Source: Cyclobacterium qasimii M12-11B
Lineage (GTDB): Bacteria; Bacteroidota; Bacteroidia; Cytophagales; Cyclobacteriaceae
DNA length: 64,000 bases
Direction of reading: 5' to 3'
Assembly: GCF_000427295.1 (NCBI RefSeq)
Contig: NZ_ATNM01000074.1
Span: forward strand, 1 to 64,000
Below, one piece after another: positions 1 to 8,811 of the stretch. Numbering within the stretch: position 1 is the first letter of the stretch; every line of letters starts with the position of its first letter. Made by a program: the position numbers and the translations under genes. Below the pieces are notes generated by a model. The model worked only from the letters and a program-made list of their open reading frames with translations, did not search any database and was not told the DNA's origin.

Positions 1-81
1 ACCATAACACTACAATCATGTAGTAATTTGCTTATATAAAGTAAATAGTTAATGATGATGTATTGGTCTTGTGACTGAAAG

Positions 82-120
82 AAACAATAACCCAGGTTAA
101 TTTACTGGGTTTATTGTTTT
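82..120 (+). terminator. Rho-independent terminator for a gene left of the window
   Basis: A long hairpin is visible: AAACAATAACCCAG pairs with CTGGGTTTATTGTTT around a 9-nt loop, with one bulged base. The right arm ends in TTTATTGTTTT, serving as a T-rich tail on the + strand. It probably ends a + strand gene lying before base 1. The first 80 bases hold no recognisable coding sequence. Confidence 0.55.
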
Positions 121-148
121 AGAAATTGCTTGGTGAGCTGGTTGAATG

Positions 149-250
149 TCAGGACACTCCTTCAGAGACCTGAGAAACCAATTTTGGGAATCTCCAATAA
201 GGATCTACGCACCAGCCTTTGCCAGCGCAATAACATTCAATCTTTACCAT
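149..250 (-). CDS. Possible 33-aa Cys-rich small ORF overlapping the ung stop
   Basis: An ATG at 250 overlaps the ung stop codon (ATGGTAA) and opens a 33-codon frame ending at 149. The product would be cysteine- and aromatic-rich near its N-terminus (MVKIECYC...GWCVDPYW). The overlapping start is typical of translational coupling, and the only other content of this gap is the terminator at 82-120. I do not recognise a family, and an ORF of this size can occur by chance; treat it as a candidate only. Confidence 0.2.
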   Translation of the reverse strand: MVKIECYCAGKGWCVDPYWRFPKLVSQVSEGVS

Positions 251-906
251 TTTATGGGTACCATTCCATGCGCTTCTAAATAGGCATTGGTTTGGCTAAA
301 ATGCTTGCAGCCTAAAAAGCCTCTATAAGAAGAGAGAGGACTAGGATGGGAGGTTTGCAATTTTAGGTTTTTTTCAGCATCTATATCTTCGGCCTTCTTT
401 TGGGCATACGCTCCCCAAAGCAGAAAAACAATATTCGATTTACGGGAAGCTAATTTTTTTATCACTGCACTGGTGAATGTCTCCCAGCCCTTTTTCTGAT
501 GACTTCCTGCTTTATTTGCTTCTACTGTTAATGTTGCATTTAGCAATAAAACACCTTGTTCTGCCCACCTTTCAAGATTACCATGAGGAGGAAAAGGTAG
601 GTCTAAGTCACTTTTTAATTCTTTAAATATATTCAGTAAGGAAGGAGGGAAAGGAATGCCCTCTTTAACGGAAAAGGCCAATCCATGCGCTTGGTTGGGA
701 CCGTGGTAGGGGTCCTGACCCAAAATAACCACTTTCACTTTGTCTACTGGACATAAATCAAAAGCCTTAAATATAGCATTTCCTTTGGGGTAGATGGTTT
801 TTGACTCATATTCAGATTTCACAAATTTTGCTAAGGAATCAAAATAGGGCTTCGAAAACTCATCACCCAGCAATTGTTTCCAACTATTTTCTAATTTGAC
901 GTTCAT
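244..906 (-). CDS. ung: Uracil-DNA glycosylase (family 1)
   Basis: Removes uracil from DNA in the cytoplasm, the first step of base excision repair after cytosine deamination or dUTP misincorporation. The 220-aa product has the family-1 water-activating motif GQDPYHGP (Asp about residue 65, His 68) and the minor-groove/leucine-loop motif HPSPLSSYRGF starting near His187. The length is normal for bacterial Ung and the protein looks complete. It is divergent from apaG, with about 70 bp between the two start codons. Confidence 0.97.
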   Translation of the reverse strand: MNVKLENSWKQLLGDEFSKPYFDSLAKFVKSEYESKTIYPKGNAIFKAFDLCPVDKVKVVILGQDPYHGPNQAHGLAFSVKEGIPFPPSLLNIFKELKSDLDLPFPPHGNLERWAEQGVLLLNATLTVEANKAGSHQKKGWETFTSAVIKKLASRKSNIVFLLWGAYAQKKAEDIDAEKNLKLQTSHPSPLSSYRGFLGCKHFSQTNAYLEAHGMVPIKW

Positions 907-977
907 TAATAAGTTTTCTATTGGTATATTTGAGATAATAATTCAAATTTCGGATAAGTTTTGTATTAAAAAACAAA

Positions 978-1364
978 ATGGCAACTGCTACTACAGAAGG
1001 TATAAAAATTAGTGTTGAGGCGATCTACCAGAAGGAATTTTCAAATCCTAATTTGCATCATTTTGTCTTTACCTATAAAGTTACCATAGAAAACCGGAAT
1101 CCCTTTACCATCCAACTGTTAAGGAGAAAGTGGGAAATCTATGATGCCGCAGAAACGCTGAAATTAGTGGAAGGTGAAGGCGTAGTCGGGCAACAGCCTG
1201 TATTGGAACCAGGATGCGCTCATACCTATTTGTCAGGTTGTACCATTAGGTCAGGTATGGGCAAAATGAAGGGGGAATTTTATGTCGAAAAACTTAATGA
1301 TGGAAAATTGTTAACTGTAATCATTCCAGAATTCCAACTAATCGCCAATATTTTCAATAACTGA
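978..1364 (+). CDS. apaG: ApaG domain protein
   Basis: A 128-aa single-domain ApaG protein, a fibronectin-III-like beta sandwich. Visible family features are the VTIENRNPFTIQLLRRKWEIYDA strand region and the later GVVGQQPVLEPG segment followed by a T-Y-x-SGC motif. ApaG has been linked to Co2+/Mg2+ resistance in enterobacteria; its biochemical role is unsettled. It is followed after 10 nt by the methyltransferase at 1375 and is probably co-transcribed with it. Confidence 0.93.
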   Translation: MATATTEGIKISVEAIYQKEFSNPNLHHFVFTYKVTIENRNPFTIQLLRRKWEIYDAAETLKLVEGEGVVGQQPVLEPGCAHTYLSGCTIRSGMGKMKGEFYVEKLNDGKLLTVIIPEFQLIANIFNN

Positions 1365-1374
1365 TAAAACCGCA

Positions 1375-2088
1375 ATGCTTTTCCATTCCTGGGAATACTT
1401 TCTTTACTTTTTACTCAAAGAAGACCAGCACAGTATCCATTCTCCATTTTTTTTCAAGCTTTACCAAAATCTAAAGGTATTTTTAAGAGACAATAGAAAA
1501 GGCAACCGGGTAATTGAAGAACAAAGAAATACCTTTTTAGCTTCTCAAGAACGAATTAAAAGGATTGATTTTGGGGCAGGTTCCCGCTGGGACAATGGCC
1601 AAATGCAGCAAGTCGGCTCCATAGCTAAAAGAGCGACGACACCAGTCAAATTTTCATTATTGTACCAATTCCTTTGTAGGTCTACGCCTGCACAAACAGT
1701 ATTGGATTTGGGTACTTCTCTAGGCATTAATACAGCTTATCTCGCATCGGTAACATCTGGGCAATTGTATTCTTTCGAAGGGGATCCTGCATTAGGGCTT
1801 TTGGCGAGGAATCATTTAAATCGGTTTAACAATGTAAAGATTATCACTGGAAACCTTGATGAGACTTTAGGAGGGATGCTGGCTGATATCGAGCGTGTAG
1901 ACTTTGTATTGTTAGATGCCAATCACAGGTATCAACCCACAATGGACTATTTCAAGAAAATAGGCCCAAAACTTCACAATAATAGTATTATGGTAATCGC
2001 TGACATCCATTGGTCAAAGGAAATGCGTGGGGCCTGGGATGAAATCAAAGTCCTGCCATCGGTTAGTAGCAGTATAGATTTTTTTTGA
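1375..2088 (+). CDS. Class I SAM-dependent O-methyltransferase-like protein, 3' end frameshifted
   Basis: A 237-aa protein with a Rossmann methyltransferase fold. The AdoMet-binding motif I is VLDLGTSLGINTAYLAS (about residues 109-125), followed by the acidic strand YSFEGDP and a FVLLDANHRY motif. This resembles the small-molecule O-methyltransferase-like proteins common in Bacteroidota; the substrate is unknown. The frame stops early inside a run of eight T (2079-2086). Removing one T continues the protein as DFFECGVLFFNA... to a stop at 2147-2149, adding about 20 residues with the GxLFF strand that normally ends this family. The real gene therefore probably runs to 2149. Confidence 0.8.
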   Translation: MLFHSWEYFLYFLLKEDQHSIHSPFFFKLYQNLKVFLRDNRKGNRVIEEQRNTFLASQERIKRIDFGAGSRWDNGQMQQVGSIAKRATTPVKFSLLYQFLCRSTPAQTVLDLGTSLGINTAYLASVTSGQLYSFEGDPALGLLARNHLNRFNNVKIITGNLDETLGGMLADIERVDFVLLDANHRYQPTMDYFKKIGPKLHNNSIMVIADIHWSKEMRGAWDEIKVLPSVSSSIDFF

Positions 2089-2369
2089 ATGTGGAGTGTT
2101 GTTTTTTAATGCTCAGGGGGTCAAAAATGATTATATTCTTGCAATCTAGCTTCTTTAGGAGGATTTAATACGGGCTATTTGGATAGATATAGCCTCCCAA
2201 GATTGTTAGATGCATTGGTATTTATTAAATTTGTTGTTATCAGAAAATTTTATTTGATAAATGATATTAAATCTGGTCTGATAATTGTGATGGTTATCAG
2301 GTTAATGTTGGCACTTAAATAAATGTCCAAACAAAACGAAATATACAATTGTAAAGTGTCTTTATTAGT

Positions 2370-3293
2370 ATGAGTTCAGGGGAAAAGATTGATAAGAATA
2401 GTATTAATGTTGATAAGGGTAAAAATATTCTAATTATCGTTTTGGTGATTTTAGTGTTTCTTAGCGGGTGGAGACTTTTAAATGACCACCGTGAGAAATC
2501 CAGGAAAAGCGAAGAAATTTTTCTCTTATCTGAAGAAAACAGCCACTTAAATACCAGGCTTGACTCGATGACCGTAGAGTTAGAAGTCAGGATTAAGGAA
2601 ATAGAAAGCCTTGGTGGTGATATAGAGGCCTTGGTGAAAGTAAAGGACCAATTAATTAGGGAAAGAAAATTAGACAAGAATAGGTCTGCAAAGGACATCG
2701 TCAAGCTAAATGCTCAAATAGATAGTTATTTGTCATTGTTGGAGGAGAAGGATGCTGACATTGTTCGTTTAAAAGCCCAAAACGTTCAGCTATTCTCTGA
2801 AAACAAAGAATTAAAAACAACCAAATCAGAAATAGAGGAGGAGGTAGTCAAACTTAATATTAAAACAGGTGATCTAGAAAAGAAAGTCAATCTGGCTTCC
2901 CGATTGAAAGCCGAAAATATAATTGTAGCCGCTGTGAACTCTCGAGGGAGGGAGCGAGAGGCTGAGTTTCGAAACAGACAGCTATCAAGGTTGAAAGTTT
3001 CTTTTAATATTGCAGACAATAAGGTTGCTGAAGCGGGGATGCGGGATGTTTTTGTGCAAGTGTTGTCCCCCAACGAACAAGTTATTTTCGATATAGCCAA
3101 GGGTTCAGGTACTTTTGAATTAAAAGGTAAAGAGTATTTTTATACCTCTAAACAGGATTTCGTTTTTAATAATACCCAACAACAACTGACCTATTTTTAT
3201 GAAAAAGGATCAGATTATGAAAAGGGAATTTATTCAGTAAAGATTTTTTCTGATGGTGCAGAAATAGGAAGAAGCACATTTGAAATAAAATAA
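2370..3293 (+). CDS. Membrane-anchored coiled-coil protein of unknown function
   Basis: The 307-aa product begins with about 20 polar residues, then one transmembrane helix (ILIIVLVILVFLSGW, about residues 20-35). A long charged coiled coil follows (about 45-190), rich in Lys/Glu with heptad-like Leu spacing. The C-terminal 110 residues look globular and beta-rich. The topology suggests an N-terminal anchor with a periplasmic coiled coil and head, but direction is inferred only. I do not recognise a named family. It lies about 80 bp before rpsF, with an independent ribosomal promoter between them. Gap 2150-2369 before it holds only a weak GGCTAT/ATAGCC hairpin and no gene. Confidence 0.75.
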   Translation: MSSGEKIDKNSINVDKGKNILIIVLVILVFLSGWRLLNDHREKSRKSEEIFLLSEENSHLNTRLDSMTVELEVRIKEIESLGGDIEALVKVKDQLIRERKLDKNRSAKDIVKLNAQIDSYLSLLEEKDADIVRLKAQNVQLFSENKELKTTKSEIEEEVVKLNIKTGDLEKKVNLASRLKAENIIVAAVNSRGREREAEFRNRQLSRLKVSFNIADNKVAEAGMRDVFVQVLSPNEQVIFDIAKGSGTFELKGKEYFYTSKQDFVFNNTQQQLTYFYEKGSDYEKGIYSVKIFSDGAEIGRSTFEIK

Positions 3294-3304
3294 CCTTGTA
3301 TTTT

Positions 3305-3335
3305 TTTGATTATTGGTCCATTTCTCTTAATTTTG
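3305..3335 (+). promoter_or_regulatory. Bacteroidota-type promoter of the rpsF-rpsR-rplI operon
   Basis: TTTG at 3305-3308 is followed after exactly 19 bp by TAATTTTG at 3328-3335. This matches the Bacteroidota primary sigma consensus (-33 TTTG, 19-20 bp, -7 TAnnTTTG). Transcription would begin near 3342, giving a leader of about 30 nt before the rpsF ATG at 3372. Confidence 0.7.
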
Positions 3336-3371
3336 CAGACTGTTTTAAAATATTAAACAAAAATTAAAAGA

Positions 3372-3743
3372 ATGTTCCAAAAAAGTTATGAAACGGTATT
3401 CATCCTTACTCCCGTTTTGTCTGAAGTTCAGATGAAGGATACCGTTGACAAGTATGTAGGCTTGTTAAAAGAATTGGGAGCAGACGTAGTTAATGTTGAG
3501 AATTGGGGCCTAAAAAAATTGGCTTATCCAATCCAAAAGAAAACTACTGGGTTTTATGTAATGGTTGAATACAAAGTTGATCCAACTGCGATTAAGAAGT
3601 ATGAGATCAATTTCAGAAGAGATGAAACCGTATTAAGATTTCTTACCACTGTTATGGACAAGCATTCCTTGATCTACGCGGATAGAAGGAGAAAAGGTGA
3701 ATTCAATAAAAAAACAGAAGCTAAGGAGGAGCCAGCAAAATGA
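3372..3743 (+). CDS. rpsF: 30S ribosomal protein S6
   Basis: A small-subunit ribosomal protein that binds 16S rRNA together with S18. The 123-aa protein starts [13 protein letters not shown] and contains the conserved [25 protein letters not shown] region and the [13 protein letters not shown] helix. A Lys/Glu-rich tail of about 15 residues extends past the core, as in many Bacteroidota S6 proteins. The stop overlaps the rpsR start (ATGA at 3740-3743), so S6 and S18, which form a complex, are translationally coupled. Confidence 0.97.
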   Translation: MFQKSYETVFILTPVLSEVQMKDTVDKYVGLLKELGADVVNVENWGLKKLAYPIQKKTTGFYVMVEYKVDPTAIKKYEINFRRDETVLRFLTTVMDKHSLIYADRRRKGEFNKKTEAKEEPAK

Positions 3744-3991
3744 CGTTAAAAAACGAACCAATCAACAGAGAGCAAAACAGAAAAAAATACTGTAGATTCA
3801 AAAAGCTAGGCATCAAGTATATTGATTACAAAGATCCTGTGTTTTTGCTTAAGTTTGTAAACGAACAAGGAAAGATTCTTCCTAGAAGATTAACAGGTAA
3901 CTCTGCAAAATTTCAGAGAAAGGTTGCTCAGGCTATTAAAAAAGCCAGACATTTGGCATTATTGCCTTACGTAGCAGATGGCTTGAAATAG
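3740..3991 (+). CDS. rpsR: 30S ribosomal protein S18
   Basis: An 83-aa small-subunit protein that pairs with S6 on the 16S platform. It shows the S18 core: [18 protein letters not shown], then [18 protein letters not shown] and the basic [21 protein letters not shown] helix. The start codon overlaps the rpsF stop by 4 nt, and rplI follows after about 40 nt, giving the usual order S6-S18-L9. Confidence 0.97.
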   Translation: MTLKNEPINREQNRKKYCRFKKLGIKYIDYKDPVFLLKFVNEQGKILPRRLTGNSAKFQRKVAQAIKKARHLALLPYVADGLK

Positions 3992-4030
3992 ACTATCTAT
4001 AATCCTTCACCTAAAAAAATTATTACAATA

Positions 4031-4474
4031 ATGGAAGTTATCTTAAAAACGGATATAAAAGGACTTGGATATAAAAATGACTTGGTAGCTGTGAAACCTG
4101 GTTATGGACGTAATTATCTGATCCCTCAGGGCTTCGCTTTACTTGCTACCTCTTCTAACAGGAAGGTTTTGCAAGAAAATATCAAGCAAGCAGCCCATAA
4201 AGCAGAAAAAATCAAAACTGAAGCGGAAGCTGTAGCTTTGAAATTGGAAAGCATTACTTTACAGATTAAAGCTAAGATTGGCGATTCCGGAAAGATTTTT
4301 GGAAAAGTTACTACTTTGCAATTGTCTGATGCATTGGCTGAGAAAAGTATTGAAATTGATCGTAAAAAGATCTCTATCAATCAGCCAGTATCTACTTCAG
4401 GAGAATATGAAGCAGAAATTGATTTGCATAGAGAAGTGAAAACTAGCGTTAAGTTCGTTGTTGTCGCTGAATAG
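4031..4474 (+). CDS. rplI: 50S ribosomal protein L9
   Basis: A 147-aa large-subunit protein binding 23S rRNA at the base of the L1 stalk. The N-terminal RNA-binding domain reads MEVILKTDIKGLGYKNDLVAVKPGYGRNYLIPQGFA; a long connecting helix and the C-terminal domain (GKIFGKVT, then the strand pair near residues 120-147) follow. It is the last gene of the operon and ends just before a strong terminator at 4496. Confidence 0.97.
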   Translation: MEVILKTDIKGLGYKNDLVAVKPGYGRNYLIPQGFALLATSSNRKVLQENIKQAAHKAEKIKTEAEAVALKLESITLQIKAKIGDSGKIFGKVTTLQLSDALAEKSIEIDRKKISINQPVSTSGEYEAEIDLHREVKTSVKFVVVAE

Positions 4475-4495
4475 TAATCAATACTGTATTTGAAT

Positions 4496-4524
4496 AAAAA
4501 AGCCAGGTTTATCCTGGCTTTTTT
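4496..4524. terminator. Bidirectional terminator between rplI and the convergent small gene
   Basis: A perfect 7-bp stem AGCCAGG/CCTGGCT (4501-4507 and 4513-4519) with a 5-nt loop, flanked by A5 on the left and T5-6 on the right. It can therefore end rplI on the + strand and the small minus-strand gene at 4523-4771. Confidence 0.88.
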
Positions 4525-4771
4525 AGTTTACAATTGCCTTTTCCAGATCAGTAATCAATTTTTTAGAGACGGATCGGCTGCTCTTTTCTTTGGCTTCCTT
4601 CAAAAGGTCCAAAGCAAGCTTAGATTTCATTTTCAAACCTTCAGGATTGTTGTCAAAACGATAACTTCCCAAACACCATTCCAGTTCGGCTGTCAAACCT
4701 TCACTGATTTTTAATTTGCTTAACTTCGCAATAGTGTTTTCTACTGATTTTTCTAATAAAGCTGATTCCAT
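4523..4771 (-). CDS. Conserved hypothetical small protein
   Basis: An 82-aa, highly helical and charged protein with no signal peptide or membrane segment. It has a central LTAELEWCLGSYRFDNNPEGL segment and a Lys-rich second half. I recognise it only as the type of short conserved Bacteroidota protein of unknown function. It converges on rplI and shares its terminator. The 180 bp upstream of its start (4772-4950) hold nothing recognisable beyond AT-rich putative promoter DNA. Confidence 0.6.
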   Translation of the reverse strand: MESALLEKSVENTIAKLSKLKISEGLTAELEWCLGSYRFDNNPEGLKMKSKLALDLLKEAKEKSSRSVSKKLITDLEKAIVN

Positions 4772-5007
4772 TTTTGAATTGGTTAAAGGTTAAAGTGATT
4801 TGTGTAACAATATTATTAATAATTATTAAATATTGAAATTTTGGTAATAAAATATTTACATATCGCATTAATTAACCTAATCATTTATGAATACAGTAAA
4901 TTTGAATTTACTCGTTATTTAAGCTCCTAATCCTTCATATTTTCATTAATTTGTTGTTCTATTTAAGCGCTAAGTTTAGGGCATTGCAAAAAAAAATGTT
5001 TTCGAAA

Positions 5008-6000
5008 ATGAAAAGTTTTAGAACTACTTTCCGCTTTAAGGAATGTGATAAAGGAATAAACCATTCTTCCAGTGTGGTAACGATAGGGTCTTGCTTTTCA
5101 GAAGTGGTAGGGGAGAGGTTAAGCCTAAGCAAATTTGATGCGTTAGTAAACCCATTCGGGACGACCTTCAACCCAGATTCAATATTTAACTTGCTGTCAA
5201 ATTCACTCCTATCAAAGCCTGTAAATCCGGATTTGTATTTAAATAGACATGATAACTATTTTCATTACCAACTTCATTCTTCATTTAATGCTGCATCTAA
5301 AGAAGAACTGGCAGATAGAATAGAAAAAAGCCAGTACTTGGTAAAAAATAAACTTGAAACAGCCTCTCATTTAGTTATTACACTAGGCACTGCATTTGTT
5401 CATCGGTTGATAGAAAATGATAGTGTAGTAACAAACTGTCACAAACAGCCACAGCAATACTTCTCCAAAAGTATTCTTGGTCTCAATGAAATGATTGAAA
5501 GTTTCAATGCATTTTATCAAAATTTATTAACAGCTAACCCCAATATCCAGGTGGTCTTGACGGTTAGTCCTGTGAGGCATATAAAAGATGGAATACCTGA
5601 AAATCAACTAAGTAAAAGCTTGTTAAAGGTGTTATGCCACGGGTTAGTTTCAATTTATCCTGAAATCTACTATTTTCCTGCCTATGAAATAATGATGGAT
5701 GACCTGAGGGATTACCGTTTCTATAAGGAGGATATGATTCACCCTAGTTCAATGGCAGAAGATTATATTTGGAATGAATTTCAAGAGGCATTTTTCAATG
5801 AGGAGACCAAGGAATTAATTCAACACATAGATCAAATCCAAAGGAATCTGAGCCATAGGCCTTTTAATCCCCAATCACAGGCCCATCAACAGTTTCTACT
5901 CAAACTTCAGGAGTTGATAGCATTGATGCCGGCCAACTTGGATTTCACCAATGAAAATCATGCAATTAATGATCAACTGAGATTGTTTCAAACAGATTGA
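5008..6000 (+). CDS. GSCFA family protein (SGNH-hydrolase-like)
   Basis: Belongs to the GSCFA family, named for its motif, seen here as TIGSCFSEVVGERL. This family is related in fold to SGNH/GDSL esterases, with the Ser of GSCFS as the likely nucleophile. Other family marks are NPFGTTFNP, TLGTAFVHRL, TVSPVRHIKDG and the distal MIHPSSMAEDYIWNEF, supplying the likely catalytic His. No signal peptide is visible. The frame is open from 4951, but I place the start at the ATG at 5008 because family members begin with a K-x-FRT-type strand; 4951 or 4996 are alternatives. The substrate is unknown. The next gene follows after 11 nt. Confidence 0.85.
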   Translation: MKSFRTTFRFKECDKGINHSSSVVTIGSCFSEVVGERLSLSKFDALVNPFGTTFNPDSIFNLLSNSLLSKPVNPDLYLNRHDNYFHYQLHSSFNAASKEELADRIEKSQYLVKNKLETASHLVITLGTAFVHRLIENDSVVTNCHKQPQQYFSKSILGLNEMIESFNAFYQNLLTANPNIQVVLTVSPVRHIKDGIPENQLSKSLLKVLCHGLVSIYPEIYYFPAYEIMMDDLRDYRFYKEDMIHPSSMAEDYIWNEFQEAFFNEETKELIQHIDQIQRNLSHRPFNPQSQAHQQFLLKLQELIALMPANLDFTNENHAINDQLRLFQTD

Positions 6001-6011
6001 CCTGACCTATT

Positions 6012-8033
6012 ATGAAAGCCAACAAATTGATCAAAAGCAAAAGTCTGTACTTGCAACAGCATGCCCACAATCCGGTACAGTGGTATCCCTGGTCAGAAGA
6101 AGCTTTACATAAAGCCAAAGTTGAGCACAAACCCATATTGGTAAGCATTGGTTATTCTGCCTGTCATTGGTGTCATGTAATGGAGAAGGAGAGCTTTGAA
6201 GACATGGCCGTTGCAGATCTTATGAATGCCCATTTTGTATGTATTAAAATTGACCGAGAGGAGAGACCCGATCTGGACAATATTTACATGGAGGCTGTGC
6301 AGGTAATGGGTCTCCAGGGAGGTTGGCCTTTAAATGTTTTTCTAATGCCTGATCACAAGCCTTTTTATGGAGGCACCTATTTCTCAAAAAATCAATGGAT
6401 GAAAGTATTGTCTGGAGTTGCTCAGGCTTTTTCCCAGCAATATGAGGAGTTGGTTAAAAGTGCCGAAGGTTTTGGAAGAAGTATTGACAGGTCCATTATT
6501 GAGAAGTATGGATTTAAGAGAGAAACCACTGAATTTACTGCAGAAAAGGTAAGAGGAATGGCCGAACATTTATTGAAAGGCATAGATCGGGAATGGGGTG
6601 GAATGAAAAGAGTCCCTAAATTTCCAATGCCTGTTATTTGGAGCTTCTTATTGGACATGGCTATTTTGGATGGACAAAAAGGCTTAGGGGAACAGGTTTG
6701 TTATACATTGAAGAAAATTGGAATGGGTGGCATATATGATCACCTTAAAGGTGGGTTTTGTCGCTACAGTGTAGATGGAGAATGGTTTGCCCCTCATTTT
6801 GAAAAAATGCTTTACGACAATGGCCAATTGCTAAGTCTTTACAGCAAGGCCTTTCAGTACAGCCAGGATCCTTTCTTTGAAGAAAAAGTAAGAGGAACCG
6901 TTGGTTGGCTACTAAGTGAAATGCGCAGCAAAGAATTGGGCTTTTATTCAGCACTAGATGCAGATAGTGAAGGGGTAGAAGGCAAATTTTATACCTGGAG
7001 CTATAAGGAGTTAGATGAATTGTTAGGGGAAGATTTGGCCTGGTTTAGCCAGCTATATGGCATTAAACCAGAAGGGAATTGGGAATCGGGATTGAATATT
7101 CTATTTCAAACCATCGCTTATACAGAAGTTGCCGAAAACCATGGGTTTACTATTGCTGTTTTTGAAAAAAAATTAAAGGAAGTGAAGGAAAAGCTTCTGG
7201 AAAAGAGGTCTTTAAGAGTACGCCCAGGATTGGATGATAAAATCATTAGTGGATGGAATGGTTGGGTGATTGTAGGGCTCTGTCAGGCCTATTTGGCTGT
7301 TGGTGATGATGGATTTCTAAAGACAGCCATGGAGACGGGGGATTTTATTTGGAGCCAAATGGTAGTTGACAATGTCTTGTACCGGAATTTTAAAGAAAAT
7401 GAGGCTTACACACCAGCCTTTTTAGAAGATTATGGGGCCGTAATTCAATCCTTCATTTCCCTTTATAAAGTTTCATTTGACCCCCTTTGGCTCAACAGAG
7501 CGGATTTATTGACACAAAGTGTAATGGATAATTTTTTCGATGAAACAGACGGTTTGTTCTATTTCAATGATCCTAAAACTGAAAAATTGATTGCCGATAA
7601 AAAAGAAGTTTTTGACAATGTCATTCCCGCCTCTAATTCAGTGATGGCTAGAAATCTTCACCAGTTGGGCTTATATCTATACAATGATGCCTACCTTGCG
7701 CAAGCAGAAAGCATGTTGCAATTGGTAAGTGAAATGTTATCGAAAGAACCGGATTTTCTAGCCAACTGGGCAAACTTTTATTTGGAAAAATCAGTTCCTA
7801 CAGCTGAAGTAGCTATAAAAGGAAAGAATGCAAAAGGCGTTGGAATATCACTTCAGGCTAACTATCATCCCAATATGGTCATTGCTGCAGAAGATGGCTT
7901 CAGCAGTGAGCTTCCAATATTAGAAGGTAAGTCAGGTGAAATAGCCACCTTGTACGTATGCTTTAATAAATCGTGTAAGCGGCCTGTGGAATCCATAGAA
8001 GAAGCCGTAAAACAACTTCCTTTTTTGCCCTAA
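6012..8033 (+). CDS. Thioredoxin-domain protein of the DUF255/YyaL (SPATA20-like) family
   Basis: A 673-aa protein typical of the YyaL/SPATA20 family. The N-terminal thioredoxin-like DUF255 domain opens with NPVQWYPW and carries the redox motif [14 protein letters not shown] (Cys51 and Cys54), followed by [15 protein letters not shown]. The remaining 500 residues form an (alpha/alpha)6 barrel like that of glycosidases and epimerases, with [15 protein letters not shown]-type repeats. The biological role is not established. It sits 11 nt after the GSCFA gene and 20 nt before priA, consistent with one transcript. Confidence 0.92.
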   Translation: MKANKLIKSKSLYLQQHAHNPVQWYPWSEEALHKAKVEHKPILVSIGYSACHWCHVMEKESFEDMAVADLMNAHFVCIKIDREERPDLDNIYMEAVQVMGLQGGWPLNVFLMPDHKPFYGGTYFSKNQWMKVLSGVAQAFSQQYEELVKSAEGFGRSIDRSIIEKYGFKRETTEFTAEKVRGMAEHLLKGIDREWGGMKRVPKFPMPVIWSFLLDMAILDGQKGLGEQVCYTLKKIGMGGIYDHLKGGFCRYSVDGEWFAPHFEKMLYDNGQLLSLYSKAFQYSQDPFFEEKVRGTVGWLLSEMRSKELGFYSALDADSEGVEGKFYTWSYKELDELLGEDLAWFSQLYGIKPEGNWESGLNILFQTIAYTEVAENHGFTIAVFEKKLKEVKEKLLEKRSLRVRPGLDDKIISGWNGWVIVGLCQAYLAVGDDGFLKTAMETGDFIWSQMVVDNVLYRNFKENEAYTPAFLEDYGAVIQSFISLYKVSFDPLWLNRADLLTQSVMDNFFDETDGLFYFNDPKTEKLIADKKEVFDNVIPASNSVMARNLHQLGLYLYNDAYLAQAESMLQLVSEMLSKEPDFLANWANFYLEKSVPTAEVAIKGKNAKGVGISLQANYHPNMVIAAEDGFSSELPILEGKSGEIATLYVCFNKSCKRPVESIEEAVKQLPFLP

Positions 8034-8053
8034 ACCAGTCAATAATATTTACA

Positions 8054-8800
8054 GTGGAAGACCTCTTTGGAAATAACTATCCTTCATCAAGCAAAAATCT
8101 GTACGCGGACATTATTCTCCCTGTGCCTATTCCGCTTACCTTTACCTATAGCGTAGGGCCTGAAATTCAAGAGGAAATTGGTATTGGCTATCGTGTCATG
8201 GTGCAATTTGGAAGGAAAAGGATTTTGACCGGTATTGTGGCCAAAGTGCATCAAAAAGCTCCAGAAGCGTATAAGGCAAAACCGATTCTAGATTTATTGG
8301 ATGATTACCCAATTGTAAATGCCTTACAGATCAAATTTTGGGGCTGGTTGGCGAGTTATTATTGCTGTCATATAGGAGAAGTGATGAATGCGGCCCTGCC
8401 TAGTGGCTTGAAGCTTTCTACTGAGAGTAAAGTTCAAATGCATCCCGATTTTGAATTGGAGAATCCTGGCTATCCTATGGATGAAAGAGAATTGCTAATT
8501 CTTGAGACGTTGGAGAAAAAGGAAGAAGTCAATGTTGACCAGCTGGAGTCAGTGGTGCCGGCAAAAGACCTTCACAAAATAATTAAAAGCCTTCTTGGCA
8601 AGAAAGCCATTTTGGTTTATGAGTCTGTTAAAGAAAAATATAGTCCTAAAGTTGAGGTCAGGGTTCGTTTAGCGCCAGAGTATCTTTCTGATTCCAATAA
8701 ACTCAATGAATTATTCGAAGGGGTTAAAGGAAGGAAAAGCAAGAAAATGTCCTTCTCAAATTTCTGCAACAAGTACCTATTTTTAAGAATGCTCAGCTAA
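8054..8800 (+). CDS. priA: Primosomal protein N' PriA, N-terminal part (frameshifted gene)
   Basis: The first 248 codons of the replication-restart helicase PriA, read from a GTG start. It contains the 3'-DNA-end-binding domain (ADIILPVPIPLTFTY, then GYRVMVQFGRKRILTGIV) and the winged-helix region with FWGWLASYYCCHIGEVMNAALP. The frame is lost at AAAA (8744-8747): with one more A it reads KKNVLLKFLQQVPIFKNAQ and joins the helicase part at 8812 without a gap. As written, translation leaves the true frame at 8747 and runs about 50 nt in the wrong one. Confidence 0.9.
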   Translation: MEDLFGNNYPSSSKNLYADIILPVPIPLTFTYSVGPEIQEEIGIGYRVMVQFGRKRILTGIVAKVHQKAPEAYKAKPILDLLDDYPIVNALQIKFWGWLASYYCCHIGEVMNAALPSGLKLSTESKVQMHPDFELENPGYPMDERELLILETLEKKEEVNVDQLESVVPAKDLHKIIKSLLGKKAILVYESVKEKYSPKVEVRVRLAPEYLSDSNKLNELFEGVKGRKSKKMSFSNFCNKYLFLRMLS

Positions 8801-8811
8801 ATGAAGAGGGA

